Source: CADEED01 sp043747875
GTDB lineage: Bacteria; Pseudomonadota; Gammaproteobacteria; Steroidobacterales; Steroidobacteraceae
Assembly: GCA_043747875.1 (NCBI GenBank)
Contig: JAYTOI010000155.1
Coordinates: forward strand, 62,001 to 126,000
DNA: 64,000 nucleotides
Direction: 5' to 3'
Part shown: positions 19,101 to 27,578 of the stretch, one piece after another
How positions within the stretch are numbered: the first letter of the stretch is position 1
How the letters are laid out: each line of letters opens with the position of its first letter
Position numbers and translations under genes: made by a program
The notes under the pieces: model-generated
Told to the model about the DNA's origin: nothing
Databases searched by the model: none
Seen by the model: only the letters and a program-made list of their open reading frames with translations

Positions 19101-22100
19101 ACGTGTCGCTCTCGGCCGGCGGGTTGTTGCGCACGTCGAACGCAGATCAGGCACTCGCCGATGGCGCGCGTTTGTTTTCGCAGCTCGGTGGTCGCATCGC
19201 TCTGGACGCACGGCGCATCGAGCATGGCGGCGCGATTCGCGTCGGCTCGGGCCGCGTGGAACTCGACGCCGTCGAAAGCCTGGTGCTCCATTCCGGCAGC
19301 CTGTTGGACGTGTCGGGTGTGCTGGTCGGTGCGAACGGGCGATCGGTCGGATCCTCCGGTGGAGCATTGCGGCTCGACTCCGGAGGAACTTTCGATGCCC
19401 GCGCCGGCGCAACCTTGCGCGCCTCGGCCGCAGGCGCGTCCGACGCTGGCAGCGTGGGCATCAACAGCATTGGCCGCGCGGATTTCGGTGCCACTTTCAT
19501 CGCGCAGGCCGGTCCAGCAGCGCGCGGCGGCAGCTTCAGCGCCGACCTGGGATCGATCGGTGATTTTGGCGCGCTCAACGGTGAGCTCACCAGCGGCGGC
19601 TTCCGCGAGCGGCGCACCGTGCACGTAGCGCAGGGTGATCTCACGCTTGCTTCCGGCGACACCATCATGGCGCGCGATGTGCGCCTCGCGACGGATACCG
19701 GAGCCATCACTATTGCGGGTCAGATCGATGCGACTTCGGACAATCAGCGCGGCCGCATCGAGCTCACGGCAGGTGCGAACCTTACTCTCACCGGGACCGC
19801 GCGCATCAGCGCTCTGGGCGCGGGTGCTCTCGGCCGCGGCGGCAGTTTGTCGTTGGAGAGCACCGCGGGTGATGTTGACCTGCACGCAGGCAGCCAGATT
19901 TCATTGGGTGGTGCGCTCGAGCCGGGACGGTTCACGGTGCGCGCGGCGGCGGGTGCCAATGGCATGCGCGTGAACGCACTGGATTCGGCGGTGAGCGGTG
20001 TCGACCTCATCGCGCTGGAACCCATTTTGAATTTCAATCTTGGCCCGACTCCGGTTGCTGCGGATTTCGACGAGATTCGCAACGACGTCACGACCTTCAT
20101 GTCGACAGCCGCACCGACCCTGCACACTCGCTTCGCGAATCTTGCGACACCCATCGCGGTCCGGCCCGGCATCGAGCTCTTCACCGACGGCAATCTGAAT
20201 ATCGACACGACGAGCACCGATGCTGCCTTCGTCGGCGAGCAACTCGATTTTGCGGGCTGGCGCTTCGGCGGTGAGGCGGCGGCGATCGCGTTTCATGCCA
20301 CGGGCTCGATCGATGTCACCGGAATGATCAGCGACGGAATCGGCCTGGTCGGCACGGGACCCAACCGGCGTCTGGACTTGTTGGCGGGAAACTCCTCGTC
20401 GTTGTCGTTCGATGCCGGAACCGATCTGCGCATCAACGCGGGCGCGCGCGTCCGCACCGGCACCGGCAACCTGGTTCTGCGCGCGGGCCATGATCTGATC
20501 CTCGACCCCGGTGCATCGGTGTACACCGCCGGCGTCGCGGGCGCACCCACCCAGCAGTTCGGCGGGGGCCTGCGTCTGGCGCTGGCAAATCGCGGCGGCG
20601 GGCTCGAGTTGCTCGCGGGTCACGATGTGCGAGCCGCCGAAGTCACGGAGCCGGTGGCTGAGTGGCAAGTGCGCCGGGCGCGGGTGGCCGGCAATTCTTC
20701 GACTCCCCCCGGATGGGGCACGGATTGGGCGCGCTTTGGCTGGAACGCGGGCACGTTGGGCGGCGGCGACCTGGTGGTGCGCGCCGGGCACGACATCCGC
20801 AACCTTTCAGCCGCGGCTGCCGACAGCGCGACGATAGTCAACGGCAACGTCAACCGGTATGGGGGCGGGGTAGTCAGGTTCGAAGCCGAGAACGATATTA
20901 CGAGTGCCTATGTGCACATGACACGTGGCGACAATCTGTTGCTGGCGGGAGGGGCACTCGGCCGCTCGCGCGACACGGGCCTCGAGACTTTGCTAGGGTC
21001 GATGTTCTCGATGCAGGAGGCGAAGCTCGACCTGGTGGCACGTCGCGGTGTCGCCCTCGAATCCGTCATCAATCCGACCCTTCTGTCCGAGGGCCTGAGC
21101 AGCGGCCCCTTCGTTACCTATTTCGCCAGCTACGCGAACGATTCGCGCTTGCGCGTTCGTAGCGCCACCGGCGATATCGACATGGATAGTACGCGGCAGC
21201 GGCTCAGCGCATTCCTGGGAGCCGAAACGGTCAGCAACAACGATCCGAGGCTGCTCGCTCTGCTGCCGCCCACCGTTGTGTTGGAGGCCACCGACGGGGA
21301 TATCCGCTTCGTGGACAATGCAACGTTGGCGCCGTCCGATCTCGGGCAGCTCGAGATGTTTGCCAAGCGCGACATCTATACGTTGTCCAACAGTCAGTTC
21401 GCCATGTCCGACGCTTCCCGCAATGCTGTGCCTTCCATCTTGTCGCCAGCCAGGGGGCAGGATTTCCTCGATGTCATCGAGCGCAATGATCTCAGTGGCC
21501 GGCACGTCGCGGACGATGCGCCGGCGCTCATCGACGCGGGTCGCGACATCTTCGGCCTGTACCTGCTGTTGCCGAAATTCACGCGCATGAACGCGGCGCG
21601 CGACATCCGCAACGTGACGTTGAAGACGCAAAATGTGCGCGAGCACGATGCAACCATCGTCTTCGCCGGCCGCGATGTGATTTACGGATCCGATGCGGGC
21701 AACAGGCAGATCGAGATCGGTGGCTCGGGGCGTCTCGATGTGATTGCCGCGCGTGATGTGGATCTCGGATTCTCGGAGGGCATCGCCGCGGTTGGGCGTA
21801 TCGTCAATCCCTCGCTCGCGACGGAGCGCGGCTCCGACATCACGGTGATCGCTGGCCTTCGCGATCTGGTGCTCGATCCGCTCCAGTTCCTCTCGCGTGT
21901 GGTCGCGCCAGTTGCCCGGTATCGCGACATGCTTCGCAGCTTCGTCGCCACCTACAGCGGCGTTTCCGACGAGAATTATGACGCAGGCGCCAGCCGCTTC
22001 AGCACGCTCGCCGCCGATCTGCAGCGCGCGTTCATGCTCCCCATTTTCTTCACGGAGCTCGTGGCCTCCGGACGAGATGCCAACACCATACCGGGCGCGG

Positions 22101-22948
22101 GCTTCGAACGCGGCTACGCAGCCATCGACGCTTTGTTTCCCGGCAGCCGCGAACCGGCAACGACGCCACGCTATGCGGGGGACCTGCGTCTGGCGTTCAG
22201 TCGTATCTATACCGTTGCGGACGCCGATATCTCTCTGCTGGCACCGGGCGGCCTTCTCAATGTGGGCTTGGCCAACCCGCCACCCGGCCTCGCGTCGCGC
22301 AGCCCCTCGCAATTGGGGATCGTGGCGCAGCGCGCAGGCTCGGTTCGAATATTCACACACGACGACGTGCTCGTGAATCAGTCGCGCATCTTCACGCTGC
22401 GCGGCGGCGACATCGCGATCTGGTCGACGGTGGGCGACATCGACGCCGGCCGCGGCGCGAAATCCGCGATCTCCGCGCCGCCACCCACCATAGTTGTGGA
22501 AGCAAGCGGTCGCGTGACGCTGGATTTCGCGGGCGCGGTGGCGGGCAGCGGCATTCGCGGCATTCTGACGGGCGAGGGCATCGAGCCCGGCGACGTCGAT
22601 CTGATCGCGCCGGCCGGCATCGTGGACGCGGGCGATGCGGGAATCGGCGCCGCGGGAAACCTCAACGTCGCCGCACAACAGGTAGTGGGCCTCGACAACA
22701 TTCAGGTCGGCGGTGCTTCGACCGGAGTGCCCGCCGAGACCAGCAGCCTGGGTGCGGCGTTGGCGGGCGCGTCGGCGATCGGTAACAGTGCGAGCTCGGC
22801 CGCCGGCGATACCGTGGCCGACGCGGGCAGCAGCCAGGGCGCCGCCCCCCTCGCACAGTCCGCGTTCGGCTTCCTCGACGTATTCCTCGAGGGTTTCGGC
22901 ACGGAGATCTGCAAGCCTGATGACATCGAGTGCCTGAAGCGCAATTAA
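13151..22948 (+). CDS. Giant two-partner secretion exoprotein, TpsA (filamentous haemagglutinin family)
   Basis: A 3265-residue adhesin-like protein. A signal peptide covers 1-25 (cleavage near ASA). The TPS secretion domain spans about 30-270, with the conserved INQNGFMFG block near 121-129 and a CVAGVC cysteine pair near 36-41. The body is a long right-handed beta-helix built of degenerate repeats with GxI/LxLxA and G-rich turns. Beyond about residue 2300 it changes to more complex, less repetitive sequence, including large acidic and aromatic insertions. It ends in ICKPDDIECLKRN, a Cys pair at the extreme C-terminus as used for surface anchoring in HMW1-type adhesins. It is secreted by the upstream TpsB. 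No toxin domain is seen at the C-terminus, which argues against a contact-dependent inhibition effector. The GTG start overlaps the tpsB stop. Confidence 0.93.
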   Translation: MNVLRKVLTLAAAAALAALSGAASAQTAELPVPCVAGVCGANVAGFVTSGRASATVTNNLLRVQQQTDRAILNWASFNVGVDGKVIFDQPSSSSIALNRIFDGNPSRIMGAIEANGQIFLINQNGFMFGPTARVRTSGLMVSSLDMLDRTFENGLLSPELLRDKEAALIQAGVRDAQGNPVLGDDGLPLQVSITIAAGARISTLGRGGRVLIAAPTVENAGEIDTPDGQVILAAGEKVYLQASTDPSLRGLLVEVDAGGEAFNRMTGSISAARGNVTMVGLAVNQEGRVSATTAVSANGSIRLLARDSVMHGGPAEKLEFVATNGGRLVLGASSQTTVMPELTDKATAIDEQKQMPSTVELTGRQIFVRGGAQVRTPGGEIIVRAQNQRTIETHESPFPVDPEARVRIESGAVLDASGSDATVSVTRNVVRVELRGNELRDAPLQRDGPLRGKEVFVDARVGTALADVSGAIAGIGRAVDERTSAGGTISVKSAGDVSVAQGAIFDVSGGTLTYTGGAVQTTQLLTADGRAVDIGQASASGNYVGLINPSSQRRYNRWGVIEQVQGPLIGRYETGYTEGRSAGTLQFAARALALDGTFLGGVTVGPNQRDAARAPTGGRFIVGVPLVPLAEAADYFAPSISLVSRPSPTVVDDDATLPQRPLEMSIDFATLGGFTRAELYSNGLVNLSETMMLAMAPGSSLRITARRVEANGSVSAPGGSLHFAAVETIGVDNSVLPRAGVSIGTAATLDVRGLWSNELSLLSPIYRDGGEIDLAARALGSELVLGDDVRLLASGGASLSTAGIATGGRGGSIGLRAGAGGGAIDVGENVELSAFGVSSARGGAFALEAPRLEIASGGSWSGPQRLDLATNDLGLFSLGDSLFTEFGFSSFDLAATGPRHEDFAGTLVVRDGARVDARARTRMLDDGLAARRSGGTVDSFAHVSFAPDHLRSPSSIVMRAEAREFFGAANVGGLSIERDAVIRVEPRGSVSLSSVGTMTIAGSIDAPGGAITATIQTPAAAVDDGFRNDVGISLTASARIDLAGAVLLRPNDAGLLQGEVLAGGSLDLLANRGFVDVARGADIDLRGTSGALDIPGAGAGGGFHRRQIGSAAGSITLRAPESITFEGVLHSQAGLGDTPAAGGTATFQLSRQRGFAIAQQGTDDTYSNAPRTLLVTATPAANTRSQNGVGVIDVGLLRAAGIDALNLEAGNRIEFYAGTHLNLGRSLQIAAPVVGVSGDSVSLAAPYVSFGTTLDISAFPATPPVPGLARLQVSGDLIEFTGRTAITGVASATFDARDELRMRGFVNGGTSRGELRIAGDLNLRSPLIYPTTATTFSILASGGVGDRVTFDALGSGGDRVPLAVGGTLNVNARSIMQRTRLISPFGQISLNASDELILAAGSVTSVSAAGGPLPFGRTQLGTRWVYDMGGTIIDAPELKGRSVNLAARDLQIDAAATVDIKGGGDLYAYEWMPGSGGSRDALAVGITPGLYAILPSLRGGFAPFDPQEFFRSDLKPGDSIYLSGGNGLAAGVYPLLPARYALLPGAMLVSAVPGTLDAMPGADTRLADGSQVVAGYRTFAGTGIRDARMGGFVLRPGSYGRRLASYQDTRASTFEAATRPVAPDDAARLSLAATHSFDLAGRVLTAANARGRGASVDITAPNLVIQGASAAAVEGAVSVDAGVLQGWGAASLLLGGRRAADGRTVDVGSESVVFASGASLSGNEIIAVAREELRLDAGSSLSSGDALASLEFSDEAPILFEDEDAGAAVFGVSAARALFVKRAGDASIGGTVTAQADSSITSRGSLLIDGPAAVRAAGTISGTGAAWALGSRDVRIGASADAGFTIDSGLRGSLANAGRVRLTATHELSIAESFTLGSLREIVLDTPGISAAASGIDARFSADRITLLNSGAARAAPSRPLLGGSLAFTAGDVVLGPGAVGVDSFALLSIAANREIVGQGTVRLATAGNLDLRAANLGAASDADVSLSAGGLLRTSNADQALADGARLFSQLGGRIALDARRIEHGGAIRVGSGRVELDAVESLVLHSGSLLDVSGVLVGANGRSVGSSGGALRLDSGGTFDARAGATLRASAAGASDAGSVGINSIGRADFGATFIAQAGPAARGGSFSADLGSIGDFGALNGELTSGGFRERRTVHVAQGDLTLASGDTIMARDVRLATDTGAITIAGQIDATSDNQRGRIELTAGANLTLTGTARISALGAGALGRGGSLSLESTAGDVDLHAGSQISLGGALEPGRFTVRAAAGANGMRVNALDSAVSGVDLIALEPILNFNLGPTPVAADFDEIRNDVTTFMSTAAPTLHTRFANLATPIAVRPGIELFTDGNLNIDTTSTDAAFVGEQLDFAGWRFGGEAAAIAFHATGSIDVTGMISDGIGLVGTGPNRRLDLLAGNSSSLSFDAGTDLRINAGARVRTGTGNLVLRAGHDLILDPGASVYTAGVAGAPTQQFGGGLRLALANRGGGLELLAGHDVRAAEVTEPVAEWQVRRARVAGNSSTPPGWGTDWARFGWNAGTLGGGDLVVRAGHDIRNLSAAAADSATIVNGNVNRYGGGVVRFEAENDITSAYVHMTRGDNLLLAGGALGRSRDTGLETLLGSMFSMQEAKLDLVARRGVALESVINPTLLSEGLSSGPFVTYFASYANDSRLRVRSATGDIDMDSTRQRLSAFLGAETVSNNDPRLLALLPPTVVLEATDGDIRFVDNATLAPSDLGQLEMFAKRDIYTLSNSQFAMSDASRNAVPSILSPARGQDFLDVIERNDLSGRHVADDAPALIDAGRDIFGLYLLLPKFTRMNAARDIRNVTLKTQNVREHDATIVFAGRDVIYGSDAGNRQIEIGGSGRLDVIAARDVDLGFSEGIAAVGRIVNPSLATERGSDITVIAGLRDLVLDPLQFLSRVVAPVARYRDMLRSFVATYSGVSDENYDAGASRFSTLAADLQRAFMLPIFFTELVASGRDANTIPGAGFERGYAAIDALFPGSREPATTPRYAGDLRLAFSRIYTVADADISLLAPGGLLNVGLANPPPGLASRSPSQLGIVAQRAGSVRIFTHDDVLVNQSRIFTLRGGDIAIWSTVGDIDAGRGAKSAISAPPPTIVVEASGRVTLDFAGAVAGSGIRGILTGEGIEPGDVDLIAPAGIVDAGDAGIGAAGNLNVAAQQVVGLDNIQVGGASTGVPAETSSLGAALAGASAIGNSASSAAGDTVADAGSSQGAAPLAQSAFGFLDVFLEGFGTEICKPDDIECLKRN

Positions 22949-23001
22949 AGGCACCACCAATCCCGGGAATCCCCGACAAAACGTCGCCTTTAAACAATCC
23001 C

Positions 23002-23015
23002 GTCACACGCAGCAC
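23002..23015 (+). promoter_or_regulatory. Weak Pho-box-like site before the ExbB fusion gene
   Basis: GTCACACGCAGCAC in the 124-base gap after tpsA, 57 bases before the next start. The first half-site is good and the second is degenerate. The gap suggests the TonB-system genes can have their own promoter. Confidence 0.25.
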
Positions 23016-23072
23016 GAATAATCACGCTGCCTCGCGGGCCACGATCCGCCAATAGAAGTCCAAGGACCAATC

Positions 23073-24902
23073 ATGCCGTCGATGCGTCGCGGCCTTTTCC
23101 TTTTCGCGGCGCTCGCCGCATTCATCCCGGGCCTATCCGCCGCCGCGAACTGGTGGAACGACGACTGGCAATTCCGCAAGGAGCTCGGCTTCGACCTGTC
23201 GCCGACCGGAGCGAACATTCCGGGATCGCCGGCCGACGTGCCGGTGCTGGTGCGGCTGTCCATCGCGAACTTCCCGTACTTCGCCGACACGAAACCCGAC
23301 GGCGGCGACCTGCGCTTCATGGCCAGCGACGACGTCACGCCGCTCGCGTATCACATCGAGCGGTACGACTCGATGTCGCAGATGGCCTTCGTCTGGGTGC
23401 GCGTGCCACGGCTCGCGGGCGGTGCCGCCTCCGACAAGATTTTTCTGTACTACGGCAACAAGGCGGCGGCCGCGGTCGCTGACGCCGCCTCCACGTACGA
23501 CAAGCACCAGGCACTGGTCTATCACTTCGGACCCGCCGCGGGCGCGCCCCAGGACGTCACCGCGAACAAGTCCGACCCCGTCGCATTCGAAGCCGTCGTG
23601 AACCCGGCGTCGCTGGCCGGTTCCGGCGCGCGCTTCGCGGGCGCCGAGGTCATCACCGTGCCGGCGCAGGGAGCGCTGCGCCACATGCCGGCGCAGGGCC
23701 TCACGATATCGGCGTGGGTGCGCATGGAGCCCGGCGCGTCGCGTGTCTACGTCGCGGCGCTCGAGGACGCGAACGCAGCCATCGTGCTCGGTCTCGACGG
23801 CGCGAAGCCCTTCGTGGAGAGCCGTGCCGGCGGCCAGACGGCGCTGGCGACGGCGTCCGCCGACGTGACGCCGTCCGAATGGCACCATCTCGCGCTGACC
23901 GTCGGCGCCGGGAAGCTCACGCTGTGGGTCGACGGCGCCCAAGCCGGCACCGCCGCCACCTCGGTGGGCGAGGTCGGCGGTAGTTTGACGGTCGGCGGCT
24001 CGGCGGCGCGCACGAACTTCTTCACGGGCGAGCTCGACGAGCTGGAGGTTTCCAGCGTGGCGCGCCCGGCCGAATGGCTGGCGGCCGCCGCGCGCAGCCA
24101 GGGCGTGGTCGCGCCGCTGGTCGCGTACGGCGCTGATCAGAGCGCCGACGCGGACGCGGGACACGAGGGCTACTTCGTTGCGACGCTGCGCAACGTCACG
24201 ATCGACGGTTGGCTGGTCATCGGCGTGCTCACCGTGATGTTCTTCTGGTCGGTGTGGATCATGATCGGCAAGAGCGCACTGCTGGGCCGCGTCGCGAAAG
24301 GCAATGCGCGATTCCTCGACGAATTCCACCAGCTGCGCGACGATCCGGCCGCGGTCGAGCGCCGCTTCGCCCCGCAAAAGGGTGCGCAGGAAAAGAGCGC
24401 GTTCGAAGCCAGTGACGAGGAGCATCCCGAGTTCGGTGCCTCCACGCTGTACCGCCTGTATCACCATGGGATGCGCGAGGTGCTGACGCGCCTCGAGGGT
24501 AAATCCGCCGGTGCCGCGCGCGCCGCGGTGCTGTCGTCACCGGCGATCGAATCGATCCGCGTCACGATGGACGCGTCGATGACGCGCATGACGCAGCGCC
24601 TGCAGAGCCAGATGGTGCTGCTCACCATCTCCATCGCGGGCGGCCCGTTCCTCGGATTGTTAGGCACCGTCGTGGGCGTCATGATCACGTTCGCCGCGAT
24701 CGCCGCCACCGGCGATGTCAATGTGAACGCCATCGCGCCCGGCACCGCGGCCGCGCTGGTCGCCACCGTGGCCGGCCTCGCGGTCGCGATCCCGTGCCTG
24801 TTCGGCTACAACTGGCTCAATTCGCGCATCAAGGAGATCGTGGCGGACATGCGCGTGTTCTCCGACGAGTTCGTGGCGCGTATCGCCGAGCAGTACTCCT
24901 GA
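23073..24902 (+). CDS. DUF2341-LamG-ExbB/TolQ/MotA fusion protein
   Basis: A 609-residue inner-membrane protein with a large periplasmic front. Residues 1-24 are a signal peptide, about 25-140 a DUF2341 domain (WWNDDWQFRKELGF, then FLYYGNKAA) and about 165-345 a LamG/concanavalin-like domain (ISAWVRMEPG, then WHHLALTVGAGKLTLWVDG). A membrane helix lies at about 372-395. The ExbB/TolQ core follows, with two more helices in 510-590 (LLGLLGTVVGVMITF, then AALVATVAGLAVAIPCLFGYNW). ExbB forms the proton channel with ExbD. Normal ExbB is about 240 residues, so here a carbohydrate- or protein-binding sensor is joined to the motor. It overlaps exbD by one base (TGATG), so the motor genes are co-translated. 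Confidence 0.9.
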   Translation: MPSMRRGLFLFAALAAFIPGLSAAANWWNDDWQFRKELGFDLSPTGANIPGSPADVPVLVRLSIANFPYFADTKPDGGDLRFMASDDVTPLAYHIERYDSMSQMAFVWVRVPRLAGGAASDKIFLYYGNKAAAAVADAASTYDKHQALVYHFGPAAGAPQDVTANKSDPVAFEAVVNPASLAGSGARFAGAEVITVPAQGALRHMPAQGLTISAWVRMEPGASRVYVAALEDANAAIVLGLDGAKPFVESRAGGQTALATASADVTPSEWHHLALTVGAGKLTLWVDGAQAGTAATSVGEVGGSLTVGGSAARTNFFTGELDELEVSSVARPAEWLAAAARSQGVVAPLVAYGADQSADADAGHEGYFVATLRNVTIDGWLVIGVLTVMFFWSVWIMIGKSALLGRVAKGNARFLDEFHQLRDDPAAVERRFAPQKGAQEKSAFEASDEEHPEFGASTLYRLYHHGMREVLTRLEGKSAGAARAAVLSSPAIESIRVTMDASMTRMTQRLQSQMVLLTISIAGGPFLGLLGTVVGVMITFAAIAATGDVNVNAIAPGTAAALVATVAGLAVAIPCLFGYNWLNSRIKEIVADMRVFSDEFVARIAEQYS

Positions 24903-25312
24903 TGTCGGGCGGCGGTTCACCCGACACGGACGTCTACGACGAGATCAACGTCACGCCGATGCTCGATCTCGCCTACGTGCTGCTCATAATCTTCATCATC
25001 CTGACCACCGCGACGGTGCAGGGCATCAAGGTGAACCTGCCGAAGGCGAGCGCGCAGCCGAGCCTCGCCGAGAACAAGACCAAGGCGATCTCGATCACGG
25101 CCGACGGCACTATCTACCTCGACACGTTTCCCGTGACCTTGGAGGAGCTCGAGAAGCTGCTCGGCCAGTACAAGGCGGCGACGCCCGATCTGCCGGTGAT
25201 CATCAAGGCGGATTCCACCATTCAGTATCAGCGCGTGGTCGAGGTGCTCGATCTCGTCGGCCGGCTGCAGATCTCGCAGCTCGGGCTCGTCACGCAGCGC
25301 ATCGTCCAGTGA
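24902..25312 (+). CDS. exbD: Biopolymer transport protein ExbD
   Basis: 136 residues: a short cytoplasmic start, one membrane helix and a periplasmic domain. The helix carries the essential proton-carrying Asp in NVTPMLDLAYVLLIIF (D22). The periplasmic part has the ExbD/TolR pattern VNLPKAS, then VIIKADSTIQYQRVVEVLD. With the ExbB fusion upstream and TonB downstream it would form the proton-driven motor. The ATG at 24902 overlaps the exbB stop; a longer in-frame extension upstream lies entirely inside exbB and is not used. Confidence 0.95.
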   Translation: MSGGGSPDTDVYDEINVTPMLDLAYVLLIIFIILTTATVQGIKVNLPKASAQPSLAENKTKAISITADGTIYLDTFPVTLEELEKLLGQYKAATPDLPVIIKADSTIQYQRVVEVLDLVGRLQISQLGLVTQRIVQ

Positions 25313-25333
25313 TTGTCACCAAGTGAGAATGGG

Positions 25334-25957
25334 ATGAACGAGAACAAGCGGCCCAACCACAAGATCATCGCGGGCATCGTGCTCGGCGTCACCGGCGTCG
25401 GCCTGGTCTCCGCGACCATCGCCAAGATCATGTCGTCCAAGCCGCCGCCGGCGAAGATGGTGGTGCAGGAAGTACGCATCCTGCGCGTGCCGCCGCCACC
25501 GCCGCCCGATCAGCCGCCGCCGCCGCCCGAGGAGGTGGACGTGCCCGAGCCCGAGGCGCCGCCGGAGCCGACGAAGTCCGACGAGCCGCCGCCCGGCAAT
25601 ATCGGCATCGATGCCGAGGGCGTCGAGGGCGGGACGCTCGCCGCGCGGCCCGGCGGACGCGATCTGGTCGGCAGCGGATCGAGCCAGCTCAAGTGGTACG
25701 CGGGGCTGGTGCAGAGTGCGATCCTGGCCGAGCTCAACAACGAGAAGCTCAGTCGCTCGCGCGCGTATTCGGTGCCGGTCAAGGTGTGGGTGCGCGAGGA
25801 CGGGTCAGTCGAGAGGACCGAGCTCGGCAGATCCACGGGCGACGGCGAGGTAGATAGGGCGATCGAGAAGGCGCTGGCACGCGTGGTGCGCATCCCCTAT
25901 GCGGTGCCCGCGCAGATGCCGCAGCCGATGACCGTCCGCCTGGTCGCGCGCGTATGA
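25334..25957 (+). CDS. tonB: TonB family energy transducer
   Basis: 207 residues. One N-terminal membrane helix lies at about 10-29 and a Pro-rich periplasmic spacer at about 48-90 (runs of PPPPPP and PEPEAPPEP). The C-terminal TonB domain is at about 115-207 (WYAGLVQSAILAELN, then VPVKVWVREDGSVERTELG, then PQPMTVRLVARV). TonB spans the periplasm and transfers energy from ExbBD to an outer-membrane partner. No TonB-dependent receptor is encoded nearby; the partner could be TpsB, the porin or another protein. ATG 25334 is preferred over the in-frame TTG at 25313 because the helix follows at the normal distance. Its stop overlaps the porin gene (ATGA). Confidence 0.9.
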   Translation: MNENKRPNHKIIAGIVLGVTGVGLVSATIAKIMSSKPPPAKMVVQEVRILRVPPPPPPDQPPPPPEEVDVPEPEAPPEPTKSDEPPPGNIGIDAEGVEGGTLAARPGGRDLVGSGSSQLKWYAGLVQSAILAELNNEKLSRSRAYSVPVKVWVREDGSVERTELGRSTGDGEVDRAIEKALARVVRIPYAVPAQMPQPMTVRLVARV

Positions 25958-27564
25958 AGATGTGCATGCGGGCCGCCCTTGCCGCGGCGCTGTGCGCGTG
26001 CGCGGCCGCCTCGGGCGCGCCCGTCGGCGAGACGCGCCGGCTCGAGGAGCTGCGCAACACGGTCGTCAACCTGTTGCAGGGCCTCGTCGACCGCGGCGTG
26101 CTCACGCGCGAACAGGCCGAGCAGATGGTGGCCGACGCCCGGACAAAAGCCGAGGCGGATGTCGCGGCGGGCGAGGCGGCGGACGCGGGCGCGGTGCGCG
26201 TGCCCTACATCCCTGAAATCGTGAAGCAGGAAATCCGCGCGCAAGTGGCGGAAGACCTCGAGCGCGAAGTCACGACGGCGGTGCTCGAGCAGGCCAAAGC
26301 CGAGGACTGGGCGATGCCCGGCGCGTTGCCCGACTGGATCCGGCACATGCGCTTCTCCGGCGACATCCGGCTGCGCGGCCAGTTCGACGGCTATGCCGAG
26401 GACAACGCGATCAACTCGTACGTGGATTTCCTGACCGTCAACGATCGCGGCGGCATCGGCCGGTCGGGCACCGCGGCGCTCATCAACACCACCGAGGAGC
26501 GGCAGCGGCTGCGCGCGCGGCTGCGCTTTGGCCTCGACGCGGAGCTCGGCTATGGCTGGTCGGCGGGCTTCAAGCTCGCGACCGGAAACCTGCGCGATCC
26601 GATATCGACCAATCAGACGCTTGGCAACACCTTCGGGCGCTATACGCCGGGCATCGATCAGGTGTTCCTGCGCTACTCGGGCCAGTCCAGCGATTCGCGC
26701 CGCCAACTCACGTTCGCGGGCGGCCGCATTCCGTCGCCGTTCGTCGCGACCGACCTGGTGTTCGACAGCGACCTCAACTTCGAGGGCCTGTCCACCAATT
26801 ATCGTATCGCTCTGCAGCGCGACCAGATCTTCAACCGGTACGCGTTCGTCACGCTGGGCGCGTTTCCGATCGAGGAGTTCGAGGTCAATTCGAAGGACAA
26901 GTGGCTGCTCGGCGGCCAGCTCGGCTTCGAATGGCGGCGCGAATCCGGCTCGCGCCTGCGCTTCGCGGGCGCCTACTACGACTATCGCAACCTGCTCGGC
27001 GAGCGCAACGTGCTCGACAGCAACCTGCTCGACTACACGGCGCCCAAGTTCCTGCAGCGCGGCAACACGCTGTTCGACATCCGCAACGACGCCGACGGCG
27101 CTACCAACCTGTTCGCGCTCGCGGCCGAGTACCGGCTGATCGACGTGACGGCCGGCATTGAATGGCGGCTGTCGCCCAACTACCGGATCGCGTTCGCCGG
27201 TGATTACGTGAAGAACATCGGCTATCAGGAGGACGCGGTGAACGCGCGCCTCGGCCTCGAGGTGGAGCCGCGCGTCGATGGCTACCAGGCCGAGACCTCG
27301 TTCGGCTCCACGAACATGTCACTGGCGCATGCCTGGCGCGTGTCGCTCGCGTATCGCTACCTGGAGCGCGATGCCGTGCTCGACGCGTTCACCGACTCGG
27401 ACTTCCGGCTCGGCGGCACCGACGTCAAGGGATTCGTCGTGGGCGGCGAGTACGCGCTCACGCCGCGCATGCTGTTGCGTGCACGCTATCTGTCCGGCAA
27501 CGAGATCGACGGTCCGCCGCTGGGCATCGACGTGTTCCAACTCGATCTCAACTCGACGTTCTGA
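25954..27564 (+). CDS. Putative porin with N-terminal coiled-coil
   Basis: 536 residues. A signal peptide covers about 1-22. An alpha-helical, charged region at about 27-110 (LEELRNTVVNLLQGLVDRG, then LTREQAEQMVADART) is followed by a beta-barrel from about 125 to the C-terminus, ending in Phe (DLNSTF) as expected for BAM-assembled outer-membrane proteins. This matches the putative-porin family (Porin_5-like), which carries such a helical front. It lacks the plug domain of TonB-dependent receptors. It overlaps tonB by four bases, so the operon makes motor, transducer and porin together. Its substrate is unknown. Confidence 0.85.
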   Translation: MKMCMRAALAAALCACAAASGAPVGETRRLEELRNTVVNLLQGLVDRGVLTREQAEQMVADARTKAEADVAAGEAADAGAVRVPYIPEIVKQEIRAQVAEDLEREVTTAVLEQAKAEDWAMPGALPDWIRHMRFSGDIRLRGQFDGYAEDNAINSYVDFLTVNDRGGIGRSGTAALINTTEERQRLRARLRFGLDAELGYGWSAGFKLATGNLRDPISTNQTLGNTFGRYTPGIDQVFLRYSGQSSDSRRQLTFAGGRIPSPFVATDLVFDSDLNFEGLSTNYRIALQRDQIFNRYAFVTLGAFPIEEFEVNSKDKWLLGGQLGFEWRRESGSRLRFAGAYYDYRNLLGERNVLDSNLLDYTAPKFLQRGNTLFDIRNDADGATNLFALAAEYRLIDVTAGIEWRLSPNYRIAFAGDYVKNIGYQEDAVNARLGLEVEPRVDGYQAETSFGSTNMSLAHAWRVSLAYRYLERDAVLDAFTDSDFRLGGTDVKGFVVGGEYALTPRMLLRARYLSGNEIDGPPLGIDVFQLDLNSTF

Positions 27565-27578
27565 ACGAAGGAGGGCGC

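Noticed and set aside
13151..22948. TpsA as a contact-dependent inhibition toxin (CdiA).
   Set aside because: There is no VENN-type motif or toxin tail, it ends in an anchoring-type Cys pair, and the following gene is an ExbB fusion rather than an immunity gene.
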